64,000 nt of DNA, taken from contig JAGYXB010000269.1 of assembly GCA_022495005.1 (NCBI GenBank), positions 496,001 to 560,000 on the forward strand, written 5' to 3'. Below are positions 42,035 through 53,609 of the stretch, in pieces. The stretch is from Rhyacophila brunnea. Taxonomy: Eukaryota; Arthropoda; Insecta; Trichoptera; Rhyacophilidae. Both the position numbers and the translations under genes were made by a program. The notes under the pieces were generated by a model. That model was given only the letters and a program-made list of their open reading frames with translations. It was not told the origin of the DNA and searched no databases. How positions within the stretch are numbered: the stretch's first letter is position 1; each line of letters begins with the position of its first letter.

Positions 42035-44795
42035 TATAATGTCGTACGCTAATTTTACAAATTATGCAATGTCTGTAATGTATCTATCTAATAAAAATAA
42101 TTGGTTCAAAAGCGTCTAAATACATCATAAGTAAGTACATGGTTTAATATTGAAACGTATAGTCTAACAAACCGGTTGATGATAATTAGACACCGGACAT
42201 CTGGAGTCCTTTTTTTTTTGGGACGGACTCGAATATTACAACATTTTTTAATTAAAAAATGCGTTAATAATTTATGGAACCTATGTTTTTCAGAAAAATA
42301 AGTTGTACGATGTAGTAGGTACAATGAAATATGAAATAAATGATATTGATAATATGTGCAAGAGACTTTATCGATACTTAATTATATAGAAACGATGCTA
42401 TTAGTAGATATACTATACTATTTAGAGAAATTAATGAAGCGCTTACGTATAGAGTGGAAGAATTAGTTGTTAATAGTAATATCTATAATATTTAATAATA
42501 TTCCACTTTTTATATACCTATTATTGAAATCAAAGTTTAAAATTTCTACTAAACTACTTTTATTTTCACTATCAAATAACAAATCACACTTGCTCCCATA
42601 ATGAGAAGGACCTGACAGCTAGTGTATTATTAAAATCGTACCAAATCTGAATGATTTCGTATATTATGTTGATACTACGAAAATATATAATATGAAAACA
42701 TATTATTATATTATATGGATTTATGGATAGGTAAAATGGGGAATATCGGACCTACGTGGTTAATGAAGCCCTTTAGAAAAAGTTTCGTACGAAAGATACT
42801 TCAAATCGTACTTTTGTGTTTCAAGCAAGTGGTTGGACATATTGAGATATTCAATTTTAATATATAGGTAGGTACTGATGTTGTAATGTTTTTTTTGACA
42901 TTTTTATAGGCCATTTTCAAACACTTTATATTCATCATGCAAAATATGTAAGTACATGCGTTTTCTGTTAATTGCTACTCCCTAATACTATAAATTATAT
43001 ATCATAGCATTATTTCAATGAAATATATAAACCCGATATAATTATTTATTTCGGAAGTTATCAAAATGATACAATCATAATTAGTCGACATTGATACATT
43101 GTGTATATATAGTACCTAATACCATTGATAATAAATTATTTTATCAAGAAAATATTAGATATAAATAGGTATAACACAGTTGCAGTGCCTACCATTTGCC
43201 TTAATAAGTTGACCTTGGTTCTAATAGTTCATTGCTTTATCCAATCTGGGAGTTCACACATGAAACTATAATTTGATGTTATAGTAATATGGTAGAAAAA
43301 ACAAAAAAAACTTAACCTGCGCGTTTGTTAACTGATCTACGTATTTTCTTAAGCTTAAAATTGTTTATTTGTTTTTATTTAGTGAGTAGGTATATTTCGT
43401 GATATTTTACATTAGCTGGTTCCATTGTTTACGGGAAATGACGTTTTAACGGGCTTACCTATTGAATGTATTAATAGTATGTAATATATTCATTACGGCT
43501 TTTCACAAACACTTCAGATAATCAAAATTTGTTTTTTACTTGATCCTTTACTAATAGGTAAGAAGGTTTTAACAATCTTTTATTATGTCAACGTGCATTT
43601 ACGATCGGTGATGCGCATAGTGCACGAAGAAGCCAGAAGGCATAACCCGGTCGTAAATAATGACTAATAGAATACCTAGTACAAAACATAAATCAATTAG
43701 AATTTATTGATTAATATTTTTGCCACTCGTACCCGTTAGATATAGGGACCATTATACCACTTTCCTCTAGAAGGTATATAAGGTACTTTTAAACACTTTG
43801 TACATTTTGCATTTTGTTTATTGTTATTAAATCTTAGTTGATATTATTCTTTTGACTTATTAACTTAAAAATAACAACAATGGATGAAATATAATATTAA
43901 TAAATATTATAATATGTCACATATATAATATTGTGTAAGTATATAATATATAATTATCAAGCCTCGATAGCGAAGGCTGCGTGACTAGCAAATGCACTTA
44001 CGACCTATGTAAACCTGCTGTTCATATTGTTTTAAAAGCACATTGCAAAGATTATCCTTTGCTTTGTAATTTTATTCTTGTAAATCCACGGTATTATAGA
44101 TGGTTGCACTATTATATCTAAAATGTAAACATAAATTTATATACAATATTGGTATATACTACAGCTGATGATGATACATACTATCGTATGGAAAATAATT
44201 CATTTTAAGTTGTGGACTTCTTGTACGTATCATGCGACAAAAGCAATAAAATCGTCTTCAAGTTTTTGTCATTGGTCGGGAACCTTTTTTGATACATACA
44301 CCTATGTGGAATTTTAAACACAGCAAATTTTTCACAGTTTTGAAGTTACGCTATTTCTTAATGTATATAAATCAGTCATTTAATAAATAAGGACAAATAT
44401 CACCAACAAGTTAGTTCAAGTAAACAATCGACTCCCACGTCCTCTATACTTAATTGACTTTTATGCAATAATATGTACCTACCTATATTTTGTACTGTTA
44501 TTCAATTGAAAATGTCCATTAGGATAAAATCGGTTGAATATCAACATTATGGAATAAATGTGGAATAAGTACGAAAGTACATATAAAGTGTTTTAATGAA
44601 ATATGTATCTAGATTCTAGGTACTAGTCGTTTTATGTGATGAATAGTTCTTTACACTTTATAATATGTAAGTATTTAAATCAAATACATAATATAATCAT
44701 ATATCAGATAATTACTTTTTAATAACAACATTTAAATATAATGCTAATTATGTCGAATGGCCACCTAATCGGCGCGCCTTTAGCGTACAATGAAT
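42035..44795. other. AT-rich DNA, no gene recognised
   Basis: About 2.7 kb. A small GC-richer patch at 43601-43655 (ACGATCGGTGATGCGCATAG, then CATAACCCGGTCG) may be a short conserved element. No exon or repeat boundary is supported. Confidence 0.45.
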
Positions 44796-44799
44796 TAAA

Positions 44800-44964
44800 T
44801 GGGATGGCGGGACTTTTTTTAACATTACACACCTACAAACTTACCTGTAGAATTGCAAAAATGGAACTACGAATTACCATAGGACGCCATTTTGAAAATT
44901 TCATTCGAATGTCAGATTTTGTCCAGTTACTAGTCTTGATTGGGTAGTTTTCGACAATGGCTCC
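44800..44964 (+). repeat. Repeat module M, copy 1
   Basis: GGGATGGCGGGAC, then CACACCTACAAACTTACCTG, AGGACGCCATTTTG, TGTCAGATTTTGTCCAGTTA and GACAATGGCTCC. Repeated almost block for block at 45210-45385. Its right side is interrupted by the foldback at 44971, so its own terminal inverted repeat is missing. Confidence 0.85.
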
Positions 44965-44970
44965 ATTTTT

Positions 44971-45172
44971 TTTTTTAGTACATATTCCACTTTTAATCAA
45001 TAAATTAGGACCGGTTTCGTCCGCCTCAGAGGGACATTTTCAACTGAATCTTCCCTTGTTCAGTTGAAAATATCCCTCTGATGCGAACGAAACCGGTCCT
45101 AATTTATTGATTAAAAGTGGAATAAGTACTACAAAAAATGCGTTTTTTTAATTAAACAACAATAAATATTAA
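44971..45172. mobile_element. Foldback element F, copy 1
   Basis: Near-perfect palindrome. The left arm 44971-45047 and right arm 45060-45138 pair over about 75 bp, including CCACTTTTAATCAATAAATT, AGGACCGGTTTCGT and TCAGAGGGA, around a 12-bp loop (ATCTTCCCTTGT). The right side continues to GCGTTTTTTTAATTAAACAA. The left outer part present in copy 2 is lost. Such long arms with tiny loops are unstable in replication, so an intact one suggests a fairly recent event. Confidence 0.9.
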
Positions 45173-45209
45173 CGCAATACAATCACTAAGTGAAAATCTG
45201 AAGTATTAC

Positions 45210-45423
45210 ATGGGACGGCGGGACTTTTTTTTAACGTTACACACCTACAAACTTACCTGCAGAATGGCCAAAAATGGAACTACGAACTACCATAGGACGC
45301 CATTTTGAAAATTGGTCAAAATTTGAAAAATGTCAGATTTTGTCCAATTACGAGTCTTGATTGGGTAGTTTTCAACAATGGCTCCCCCATCCCATTCTTC
45401 AGATAAGTTTGTAGGTCTGTAAC
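45210..45423 (+). mobile_element. Repeat module M, copy 2, an inverted-repeat element
   Basis: Within this copy, GTTACACACCTACAAACTTA (45236-45267, 32 bp) pairs with 45392-45423 with four mismatches, enclosing a 188-bp element. Module M is therefore a small MITE, here with both ends. The GGGACGGCGGGAC leader is shared with copy 1 and lies outside the detected inverted repeat, so the true boundary may be larger. No coding capacity. Confidence 0.8.
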
Positions 45424-45525
45424 ATGCATTTTATCTACTCAAGGTCTTATAACTAATTTAATCACGGTGAGTAGTTTAGTGTGTGGCATTGCGGATTAGT
45501 AGCTCTGGAATATTCTAAATCTAAA

Positions 45526-45590
45526 TATATTAACGTAATACGTAATATTTATAATAAACCTATTCAATAAGTGAAAATCTGAAGTAATAT
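45526..45590 (+). repeat. Linker repeat L, copy 2
   Basis: ATATTAACGTAATAC, then AAGTGAAAATCTGAAGTAAT repeats the linker at 45163-45205 (ATATTAACGCAATACAATCA, then AAGTGAAAATCTGAAGTATT). The two linkers follow and precede different modules, showing that the region was partly duplicated. Confidence 0.75.
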
Positions 45591-45892
45591 TATACTGCAA
45601 ACCTTTTAGAAAAATGCAATTACGGCTTATTCAATACACAATATTATAATAGTAGGTATTTTAATTATTCAAACGAATATTTCCAGGGATGTCTCGCATC
45701 TACATATGTATTCTATAGACCGTACGCCACTGGTATTTTGAAGAGGAAATTTCTTACGATCAATTTGATGAAATTCTTCAATGTCAATAGTTTATAATCA
45801 AATAGACCAGATTGGGCAGAGCATCCTCAAAATACTTAAATATCTAAATAAATAAATAAGTAAGTATATGACTTTTTTATCGATATGTAGGT

Positions 45893-46110
45893 ATTGTTGT
45901 TTAATTTAATAAAACGCATTTTTTTGTAGTACTTATTCCATTTTTAATCAATAATTTAGGACCGGTTTCGTCCGCCTCAGAGGGACATTTTCAACTGAAG
46001 GCATAAAGGCTGAACTCATTTCCCTCTGAGGCGGACGAAACCGGTCCTAATTTATTGATTAAAAGTGGTACAAGTACTACAAAAAATTGCGTTTTATTAA
46101 ATTAAACAAT
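45893..46110. mobile_element. Foldback element F, copy 2 (complete)
   Basis: A 218-bp palindrome. Outer arms TTGTTTAATTTAATAAAACG at 45897 pair with the complement ending at 46110. Inner arms carry AGGACCGGTTTCGTCCGCCT and GAGGGA in both directions. The loop is about 30 bp and differs from copy 1. Copy 1 and copy 2 share arms but not loops, which is typical of foldback elements that lose or swap their central region. Confidence 0.9.
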
Positions 46111-46114
46111 TATA

Positions 46115-47045
46115 CAATGCAGTTCCACCATGAATTAACAGTTAACAAAATAAAAGATATGTAGGTACTTTTGCGATATCGGTATTGTCACTTGGTAATA
46201 CTAATAGGTATCAATATGATACATTTAGAACATAAAACGGGTCAGCGGACAAAATCTTTCAATATTTGTATTTATATTAATGGTAGGTACGCAAAAGCTA
46301 TTCGATATTTAATTATGAAAAACATATTCTACACGCAGTTTATAAAAATGGTTTACCATTACTTACCTGCAATAAAACAAAACATCAATTTTGTAATGCG
46401 ATCTTTTTAATTGCGATTTGCGAATTTGAATTCGTTTGAAGTGGCCACACTTCGCATTATAATATTGGCAAGACGATTATTTTAATTACAATAATTATCA
46501 TCGCACCTGAGCTGCCAGAAAAAACAACTGACTAATTGTAGAAATCCATACTAAGAATCATTTGGGCAAAAGTCTCCTTAGGATATTGGATTCGTCCACC
46601 ATTTTAATGTGTTTTTTTATGGGTTGACGGTTAAAGACTCGAAAGATCCGGCCTTTAATGATAATAATTGTGTGGTACATCCTTATTTCAAGCATATAGT
46701 AAGAGTCAGTTCTTGTTTTTTTTTCTAATAGCTATTATAGACAATAGTGATAATGAAACAAACAGTCGTTAGATACGCCCATCGAAGTTAAAAATGTTTG
46801 TTTCCCAATTTTATTCGACAAACACCACATTCTGGAAGAATTTATCACGTGTTTATCCCTGCTTACTACATATTTATGGCCTGGAATGTGTCACATTAAC
46901 TTTGAACCATTTCAGGAATTCCACTAGCAATATTATGATGGTATGTTAGAATGTTGCTATGAATTATAATTATACTTAGGTCTTTAATTTTACACGGTTA
47001 GAATAATTTTCAATAACTATCTGTAATTGTTCCTATTAGGTTTAC
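46115..47045. other. AT-rich DNA, no gene recognised
   Basis: A 79-codon frame at 46171-46410 has no recognisable family. No other feature. Confidence 0.5.
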
Positions 47046-47049
47046 ATGT

Positions 47050-47475
47050 AAATTTATTGTATGCATACAGTTCGCCGTAAGCTGTTGCATCAGAGACGGT
47101 CGTATAGCATTGAGATAAAAAAAAGTTCGTGGAGAATTTCATTGTGAAGTAAGTTGTACGTACGTGTGTTACAAAACAATTTAGACGCGACGCTTGTTTG
47201 CAGACACTAATTTCCAATTCTATTAGATTCAATACAAACTATAATTTTATATTTGATAGCTACGGCTTGATACTTACGAGCACCCACCAGAATTAAATAT
47301 AAATATTACCTAAGTATCTACGTCATGATTGTATTTAGAATTTACTTAGGATTTTTAAGTGTTTTATTTGGACAGTAATTTGATCTTAATGCTATACGGC
47401 CATTGGTTTCAGATAAAGCAGGTCGCAGTAAACTTTAATACGGTCGACTGCATACGTACAATTTTCCGCACACGC
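47050..47475. repeat. Foldback repeat family FB-A, best copy
   Basis: The left arm (GTATGCATACAGTTCGCCGT, AAGCTGTTGCATCAGAGACG, GTCGTATAGCATTGAGAT) is complementary in order to the right arm (ATCTTAATGCTATACGGCCA, GCAGGTCGCAGTAAAC, ACTGCATAC). It ends TACAATTTTCCGCACACGC. About 425 bp, noncoding. Other copies: window start, 11.2 and 34.7 kb. Confidence 0.7.
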
Positions 47476-47550
47476 TTTAATTTTACATTTAACTATCCAT
47501 AATTTTATTTATAAGAAAAATTTGGTATCTACATAACAACACTATGTATT

Positions 47551-47673
47551 AGGTTCTGCGCAAGTATCAACATGGCAACGTGACGCACATTATGTACAAT
47601 CTACTGAGACGAATGGAATCATCTTAAAGAGGCTTTAATCAAGCTGTGGATTAAACCAAGCTGATAATGGTGA
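47551..47673 (+). pseudogene. RTE-clade LINE, extreme 3' end
   Basis: AGGTTCTGCGCAAGTATCAA, CATGGCAACGTGACGCAC, ACTGAGACGAATGGAATC, AAGAGGCTTTAATCAAGCTG and AAGCTGATAATGGTGATTGG align in order to the last 110 bp of the RTE remnant at 7092-7203. The encoded AQDR..W...EAF.QQW region is destroyed by indels. It is 5'-truncated to about 120 bp and clearly dead. The end again lies at a GAT-rich tail. Confidence 0.7.
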
Positions 47674-47679
47674 TTGGTT

Positions 47680-48815
47680 ACTGTGATTGGTGAGTCGTGA
47701 CAAGAGGTCATCTATTTTACTTCTAATAACAAAAATGAAGGTAATTATCAACTAGTATTTGAGGTAGGCTATGGAGATCTGATAAAAGAGGACTAATGTC
47801 AGGTATAGGTACTTACGAGAAATAAGAACGTAATACGATATTAGGTACACACCAGTGACAACGACACACTAATTCAATGAAACTTCAAAAACTCACTGAT
47901 GACATAAAATTGAGCGATGTGTTTAAAGTACGTACCAATTTTTCAAAACATTTATACTTACCATCAAAAATCTTTAGATAAAAAATGTCTTTTTAGTTTG
48001 AAAAACAAGCGATTAAAAGCCATAGAAATATTTTTTTTTAATTATTTATTCTAATCTAATTATTAATTATTTTGGACAAAGTGCAGTCATGACAACAATA
48101 TTATGCGCGAATGTTTTAGACTCTGCGATAGGAGCTTACCTTATTTCATACAATTCGACAGACCGGCGAAGGTTGCGTGGCGTAAAGTCTATATGAAAAA
48201 AATCAAAATTATTTCACACATAATCCGACCTTTATTTACATCCAGACAGATGGCGCGCTGTAGTATATTTTAAAACTTTTGCAGATTGTTTTGTAATCTG
48301 TGTAATACATTCCTACATATTATACGACATCTCTCGTTGGTAAGGTATTTTTTTTATATAATATAAAATAATGAAGTGATTAAGTATATACATATGTCAA
48401 TATGCAATTAAAAAATATTTTTCTTAAGAAGGTAGGCTTTAAATAATCGCTTAGTATGGAGTCTTCGCCACTGGTATTTATATAGGATGTCAAATAATCC
48501 AAAACCATGTGATAGGACGTACCTATATACCTAGGTACTGACTGAGTTATATTTTTTTGTGTATTGTATTTCGTTTTCATTGCAAAATGTTTTCAAGATG
48601 AAGAGACTTTTATTACACCACTAGATGGAATATAACATTGTTTTATCGGTGTTACTCAATAATGCTTCTATAAATTCAGAATTGTATTCTTTGGAATTAT
48701 TAGAGGCATGTTTTTTATTGATTCACAATATCATAACATAATAGTTGCATTTAGCTATCATTATGTTACTATGTACGTTCTCAATTTGGAGGTGTTATTA
48801 AAAACGTTAAAAAAA
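47680..48815. other. AT-rich DNA, no gene recognised
   Basis: GAGGTAGGCTATGGAGATC at 47761 may be a scrap of the CAGTGGCG MITE family. CGCCACTGGTATTT at 48467 matches 45726 and resembles an inverted hAT end. Neither can be delimited. Confidence 0.4.
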
Positions 48816-48821
48816 ATGACG

Positions 48822-49090
48822 ATCGCCGCATTGTTTTCCCGTTCTCTTTTCAAAATTCCCGCCATAGATTCAGCTCTATCTCCATCAACTTTCCCGCTCT
48901 TTTGTCCTGTCAGTCTGTCAGCGGTCAGGATTGGCGGCTTTCTTAAGCCGGGGCTAATTATATCGGTAACATTCTAACGCCACCGCTACTGTTTCATTGG
49001 GAACAATGGTCGCTTGGAATCTGTCGGCTAAGATTTGGATTTTATTTGATACACGCAAGACGAGATTAAAGTAGAGGCGGTTTATTGACA
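48822..49090. promoter_or_regulatory. GC-rich island 12, candidate conserved noncoding element
   Basis: About 270 bp including ACGATCGCCGCATTG, GCGGTCAGGATTGGCGGC, AAGCCGGGGCTAATTATATC, ACGCCACCGCTACTG and GAACAATGGTCGC. The last contains an AACAATGG Sox-type core, and GCTAATTATA is a homeodomain-type core. AT-rich flanks. The 89-codon frame across it is unfamiliar. Together with island 7 it is the best regulatory candidate here; inference. Confidence 0.45.
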
Positions 49091-49094
49091 TCCC

Positions 49095-49638
49095 GCATAT
49101 GAACCGGTAGCCATCTGATCATTTTAGAGATATTATAACGTAGATAGAATATATTTTTCCTAGTATAACTCTTGTTGTGGAATGACAGGAATCTGGATAC
49201 AATCTCGAATCGAGGGGTAAGTAATTGATAACCGGTACTTTTTTTTAATCAAACATATTTTTTCGCTATACTAATTAATTACACATTTGACAAAGCACAT
49301 TCATATCATAATTATACAATACACTTACGCGGTTGAGGAATTGATTTTCATTTTCTTATTGAAAGGGATTCGAGATAATACATTCTCTCACCCCGAAAAA
49401 ATAAACCTAGTAATGTTTCATTTTAACTAGAATGTCTGTTCGTATTCGCAACGATGACGATCAACTAACATTTTTTCAGTTATCTGAAACAACGTCAGAA
49501 ATCAGAGACGATGTTATTACTTATTGTTTTCGACACAAGGAACGTGCGTCTTGGTGAAAACGCGACAATTTCAAATTAAATCAAACCGGCTCTGCTTCAA
49601 TAATACACCAATTCACACGTATAATTGACCATTATTAC
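49095..49638. other. AT-rich to mixed DNA, no gene recognised
   Basis: A moderately GC-rich segment at 49440-49610 (GCAACGATGACGATCAAC, GGAACGTGCGTCTTGG) may extend the regulatory region. No motif pattern is clear. Confidence 0.4.
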
Positions 49639-49647
49639 GATGGTAAC

Positions 49648-50051
49648 CATGGCCCCCACAAGGGGGGGGGGCTGACAGGGATCTAGCCTGGGGGCCCGGG
49701 CTCAGAAAGCCGCGGCGTGACAATCCGACCAGATAAGTGAGATACATTCAAATCACAAATTTGCTCTAATAGTAAAAAAAAGTTGCCTGCGACGCTATTT
49801 CACTTAAAAGATGTTAATAATAAAACTATTTGGTTATACGATGCAATTTTTTATTATGTGCCGATACTCGACAACTCCATAATTCATATGGTTGTACTCG
49901 TACATATTAAAAATATTTAAAAAATCGATAGAAATACACTATTTGGATAACGCTACTGCAGCGCGTCACACTGACTTTACCCTTAGAGATAGGTAGGGGG
50001 GCCCGCCAATCATTCTAGCCTGGGGGCCCACTTCAGGATGTGGGGGCCATG
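49648..50051. mobile_element. hAT-type MITE with GGGGGCCC motifs and perfect 8-bp duplication
   Basis: 404 bp with short inverted ends CATGGCCCCCACA / TGTGGGGGCCATG and exact flanks ATGGTAAC (49640-49647 and 50052-50059). TCTAGCCTGGGGGCCC occurs in the same orientation near both ends, and G10 lies at 49662-49671. The interior is AT-rich with no frame. CA-type ends with an 8-bp duplication fit hAT; the 13-bp perfect termini support a genuine insertion. Confidence 0.9.
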
Positions 50052-50059
50052 ATGGTAAC

Positions 50060-52895
50060 ACTCTTTGTGGATAACAATATTTTTAATTTACTACGACTTC
50101 GCTGAAATATTTGATACTGGTTGAGCACTCGATCATAATATCGATAGACGGTTCAGAATGATGATGAAAGTACTATAATTTTAGCAAGATGCACTCAGTT
50201 CTCGTAAAATATCCTTTATCCTGTTGTGTTATGTTGTAAAAGGTAGAGAGAAAAGTTTTCGTGGAAAGCGAGTCAATATAGATTTACATATTTATTAGAT
50301 AGCGCCTTTAATGAACCGTTCGACGCTTGAAATGTAAACTTGTTCCTTTTTCCAAATCTAAAACGCCTCTGTTAGCTCGGTGTTGCCACATATGGGTAGC
50401 TATTTCAAATTAAACGCCAACCGTTAGGCAACACTGACCGTTTAATTATTACGAAAGGTAAGCGAGCTTTGTTATAATAATATATTTGCAAGCGGTTACT
50501 TTTGGCAATAGTGTGGCTATTGTTTGTTTTGTGTGAATAAGTTTTTGTTAGGCTTGATTTCAATTGCTTGAATTATATTTACTTAGGTACTTTAATTCAA
50601 CAAGAAGACATTTAAATTGCGTGATAATACAATAATTCTATAGAATGACCATCACAATTAAAATAAATCTTTTATTTTTTTGAATAATATACTTTCACAA
50701 TATTCTTGCCTAGGTATAATACGCACATAAACAAGGGGCTGAGTGTGAGCGAATGACAAAACAGTTATAACTTATAACCGTTCCTCGAAAAAAATACAAT
50801 TTAGAATTTAGATCGTTCCATACCCGCTCTACAGATTCACATTATGCTTAGTGCATAGTGTATTCATAGTGGAATAGTTGGCTTGTTGTTGCTACTATTT
50901 AAAAATGCCTTTATCCGTGTTTTCAAACTTGCAAACGCACGTACATTTTCAGATGCATATAAATTATTTTAACCGGTGTACATCAGTTTTGATATATTAT
51001 TATATTATTACGAATATGAGGTGTGGTATGTGGTTAATTAACTATTACCTACACAATAATATTACGTTTGTAATACTATACAATTAATTTATAGCTATAT
51101 AGGTAAAATACGATACCTAAGTCCACATTTTATAAAATTGAGTCAACTATGTTAAATTTTAATTTTTCGTATTCTCAAAATATCTTCAATAACAAAGAAA
51201 ACTATTAAGATTTTTTTGAAGAAAATGAGTGTAAGCCCGTTTTGGAATTTAAATATTTAAAAAATTAAACCTAGAAAGAATGCAAGTCAAAAAAATATAC
51301 GGTATAAAATGTAGTTAAAATAGGTACTTACTTAAATCTTAAACTAATAAATTCGAATTTGATTCTCCTGTAAAGTTAGTAACATGGACTCACGGATATA
51401 GAAGTATTTTTAAGAACATAAAACAGATTGTGACTGTCGTACCTACATAATAATTTAATGAAATATTTATAATGTCAAAAAAATATTAATTGATTTAATA
51501 TTAAATTATAATATATATGCAGATAACATTTTGTATGTTTTGGTTGGTATCTACTATCTACTTATATTAGCGCAAAAACTAAAAATAATATTACGAAGCC
51601 TTGTATTTTTAATATTCTTAAGCTTCTACATACAAAATTACTCATTATTAATTTGACAGCTGAGCTTTTCTGGACGTCGGTTTACGCATGTCATTCTTGA
51701 GTTGCAATATGAAAAAACAAGCTGAAAGCGCCATGCCGGCTAACTTGACAGAGAAAAAACTTGACAATTGACGGATGACCGTTGAAGAGCTTTTAAAAGC
51801 GCTATGACATTTTCGGTTTATTTTTTTTTTTTACAAAAATTGTATTGGATAATATTTTGTGCATGATCATCTAAAATAAAAAAACGTAATAGGTATTATT
51901 AGCAAGAAATTAGAAAAATTACCAAATAAATAAATTGTAATAACCGTTGAAGACAAATGGGGCTTTTATACAGCATTATTTATTTTAAACTTATCAATAA
52001 TAAAAATAATATAAACACAGTATTTATGCGTCCTAAGCATAAATGCAAATCTAAGGACTCAATACTTTATGTCGAAAATTATATAAAATCTTATGTGGCA
52101 AAACTTATCTGTCACATTGTGTTAATTACATACCGATTGATTTATTTTATGATCCTTCTTACTCATACTCAGGGAACTCAGAAATAATGGGAACTGAAAT
52201 ACCCAACGGGTAAGGCGATAGCAGGTAACCGTCTCGAGTAAGGAAGAATCCGGGTTAAACTTACACACGTGTGAAGAATACGTTGTACGTCGAATACTGA
52301 AAACTGCTCTCGGTTTATGCATTTACGCTCATTTAATGTTGGTGTATTACACACACTATTGCACGTGCATAATACGTGCTTCATTTTCGTAGGACACTCA
52401 CACATTCAAAAACCCCGCTTCAACGTGCGGCGTATTGAATATAGCCTATCGGTATTCTACTTATTATCTGTTATGTGCTCATACTACTCACGGAGCATGA
52501 ATAACCGAGAATTACCTGAAAGGTGCTCATACTACACTAGCTATACCTAACCAAGTTCGCCGAAAATACGCGATAGCGATAAACTTATGCCATTTTAAAG
52601 AAACTAGATGTGGGCTTCATCTAGATTGCTAATATCTAAGTGCGCACACAGGAAACTGTTATGGGAGATCCATTTTGGAAATACAATCCATACCTACAAA
52701 TAATTTATTATTGATTTTTGATGCGACGGGAGGGACGGAGTTCACAAAATCTAGCAGGAACCACTGGCTTACGCATTTACCCTGCCTAAAACTTGTAGCT
52801 ACTCGTCGCTGGAAAGGCGAAAACCCACAATTTTCGGGTACATTCTCCATACCTAGACACTACAAATTGAGAATGTAGGTACTTGAGACAGGACT
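50060..52895. other. Mixed AT-rich DNA, no gene recognised
   Basis: About 2.8 kb. CGGTGTTGCC at 50379 faces GGCAACACTGACCG at 50427, a short imperfect inverted pair. GTGCTCATACTAC occurs twice, around 52472 and 52521. Frames between 52122 and 52880 on both strands are unrecognised. Confidence 0.4.
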
Positions 52896-52914
52896 TGGCC
52901 CGTAATTGTAACTT

Positions 52915-53065
52915 TGGGTGCACCAATGATTGAGTGCCATTAGTCTTCCACTGATACATGCCTTGCGTGTCGTAGAATGCTGAGAGGAGAGGAGTCAGCC
53001 CATTGAGAAGGCTATTCGATAGCCAAATCATCTGGATCGCGCTCCTCAGCCATCTTCGGTCATGA
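52915..53065 (-). repeat. Dispersed repeat R6, copy 1 (possible LINE 3' region)
   Basis: CATTGAGAAGGCTATTCGAT, AGCCAAATCATCTGG and GCTCCTCAGCCATC correspond to CTGTTGAGAAGGTG, TATCCAAATTATCTGG and GATCCTCACACATG at 56800-56855. Both share a preceding GCTGA-type block. The orientation of the parent element is uncertain. A retroelement 3' end is a guess. Confidence 0.35.
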
Positions 53066-53384
53066 TGAAAAATAAGAAGAAAGTAATACTTATTCCATTC
53101 ACCCAAATCTCCACCCTTGTGTACGTGTCTGACTTATAATATGACTGCGTAGCCCAAATTCTGATGGGTAACCTATTGATAATATCCCGAATTATTATTT
53201 TATCTCATCGCTGGATACTAGTACTACCTATATATTAATATACATAATTATATCTAATATTTGTATTTATTCCTATAGCAACATTCTATTAATCGAATAA
53301 AACCATTTCGAACGACAAGTTCCGAATTCAAATTTTCAAACGTCATGCACTTATAAATGGATGCAGCAACGCCTCGTGATAGTC

Positions 53385-53605
53385 ACGTTGATTGACGTTC
53401 ATTTGATGATGCGCAGCGTGGCGCCTTCGATTCACAATATGACGTATGGATCGGTAATCGATATGAAAAGGGGAACGAGCCAACCAGCCAGCCTACAAGC
53501 GATGAATGACTTGTCCTACAAGCGGAGGATGATTTACGCATTTGACGCCGTGTCCGTGTCGATTGCAGAACGGAGGGTCCCGCGGACGATTTTGAATTTA
53601 GACAC
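53385..53605. promoter_or_regulatory. GC-rich island 13, candidate conserved noncoding element
   Basis: It includes GATGCGCAGCGTGGCGCC, GGATCGGTAATCGATATG, TTTGACGCCGTGTCCGTGTC and AACGGAGGGTCCCGCGGACG. Frames are open on both strands (82 and 95 codons), but neither product is recognisable. Flanks are AT-rich. GGTAATCGAT contains a TAATC (Bicoid/Otx-type) core. Regulatory role inferred; a small lineage-specific exon is possible. Confidence 0.35.
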
Positions 53606-53609
53606 ATAA

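Noticed and set aside
45722..45740. hAT end CGCCACTGGTATTT (also at 48467)
   Set aside because: The same short string occurs twice, but neither has a partner end, so no element can be delimited.
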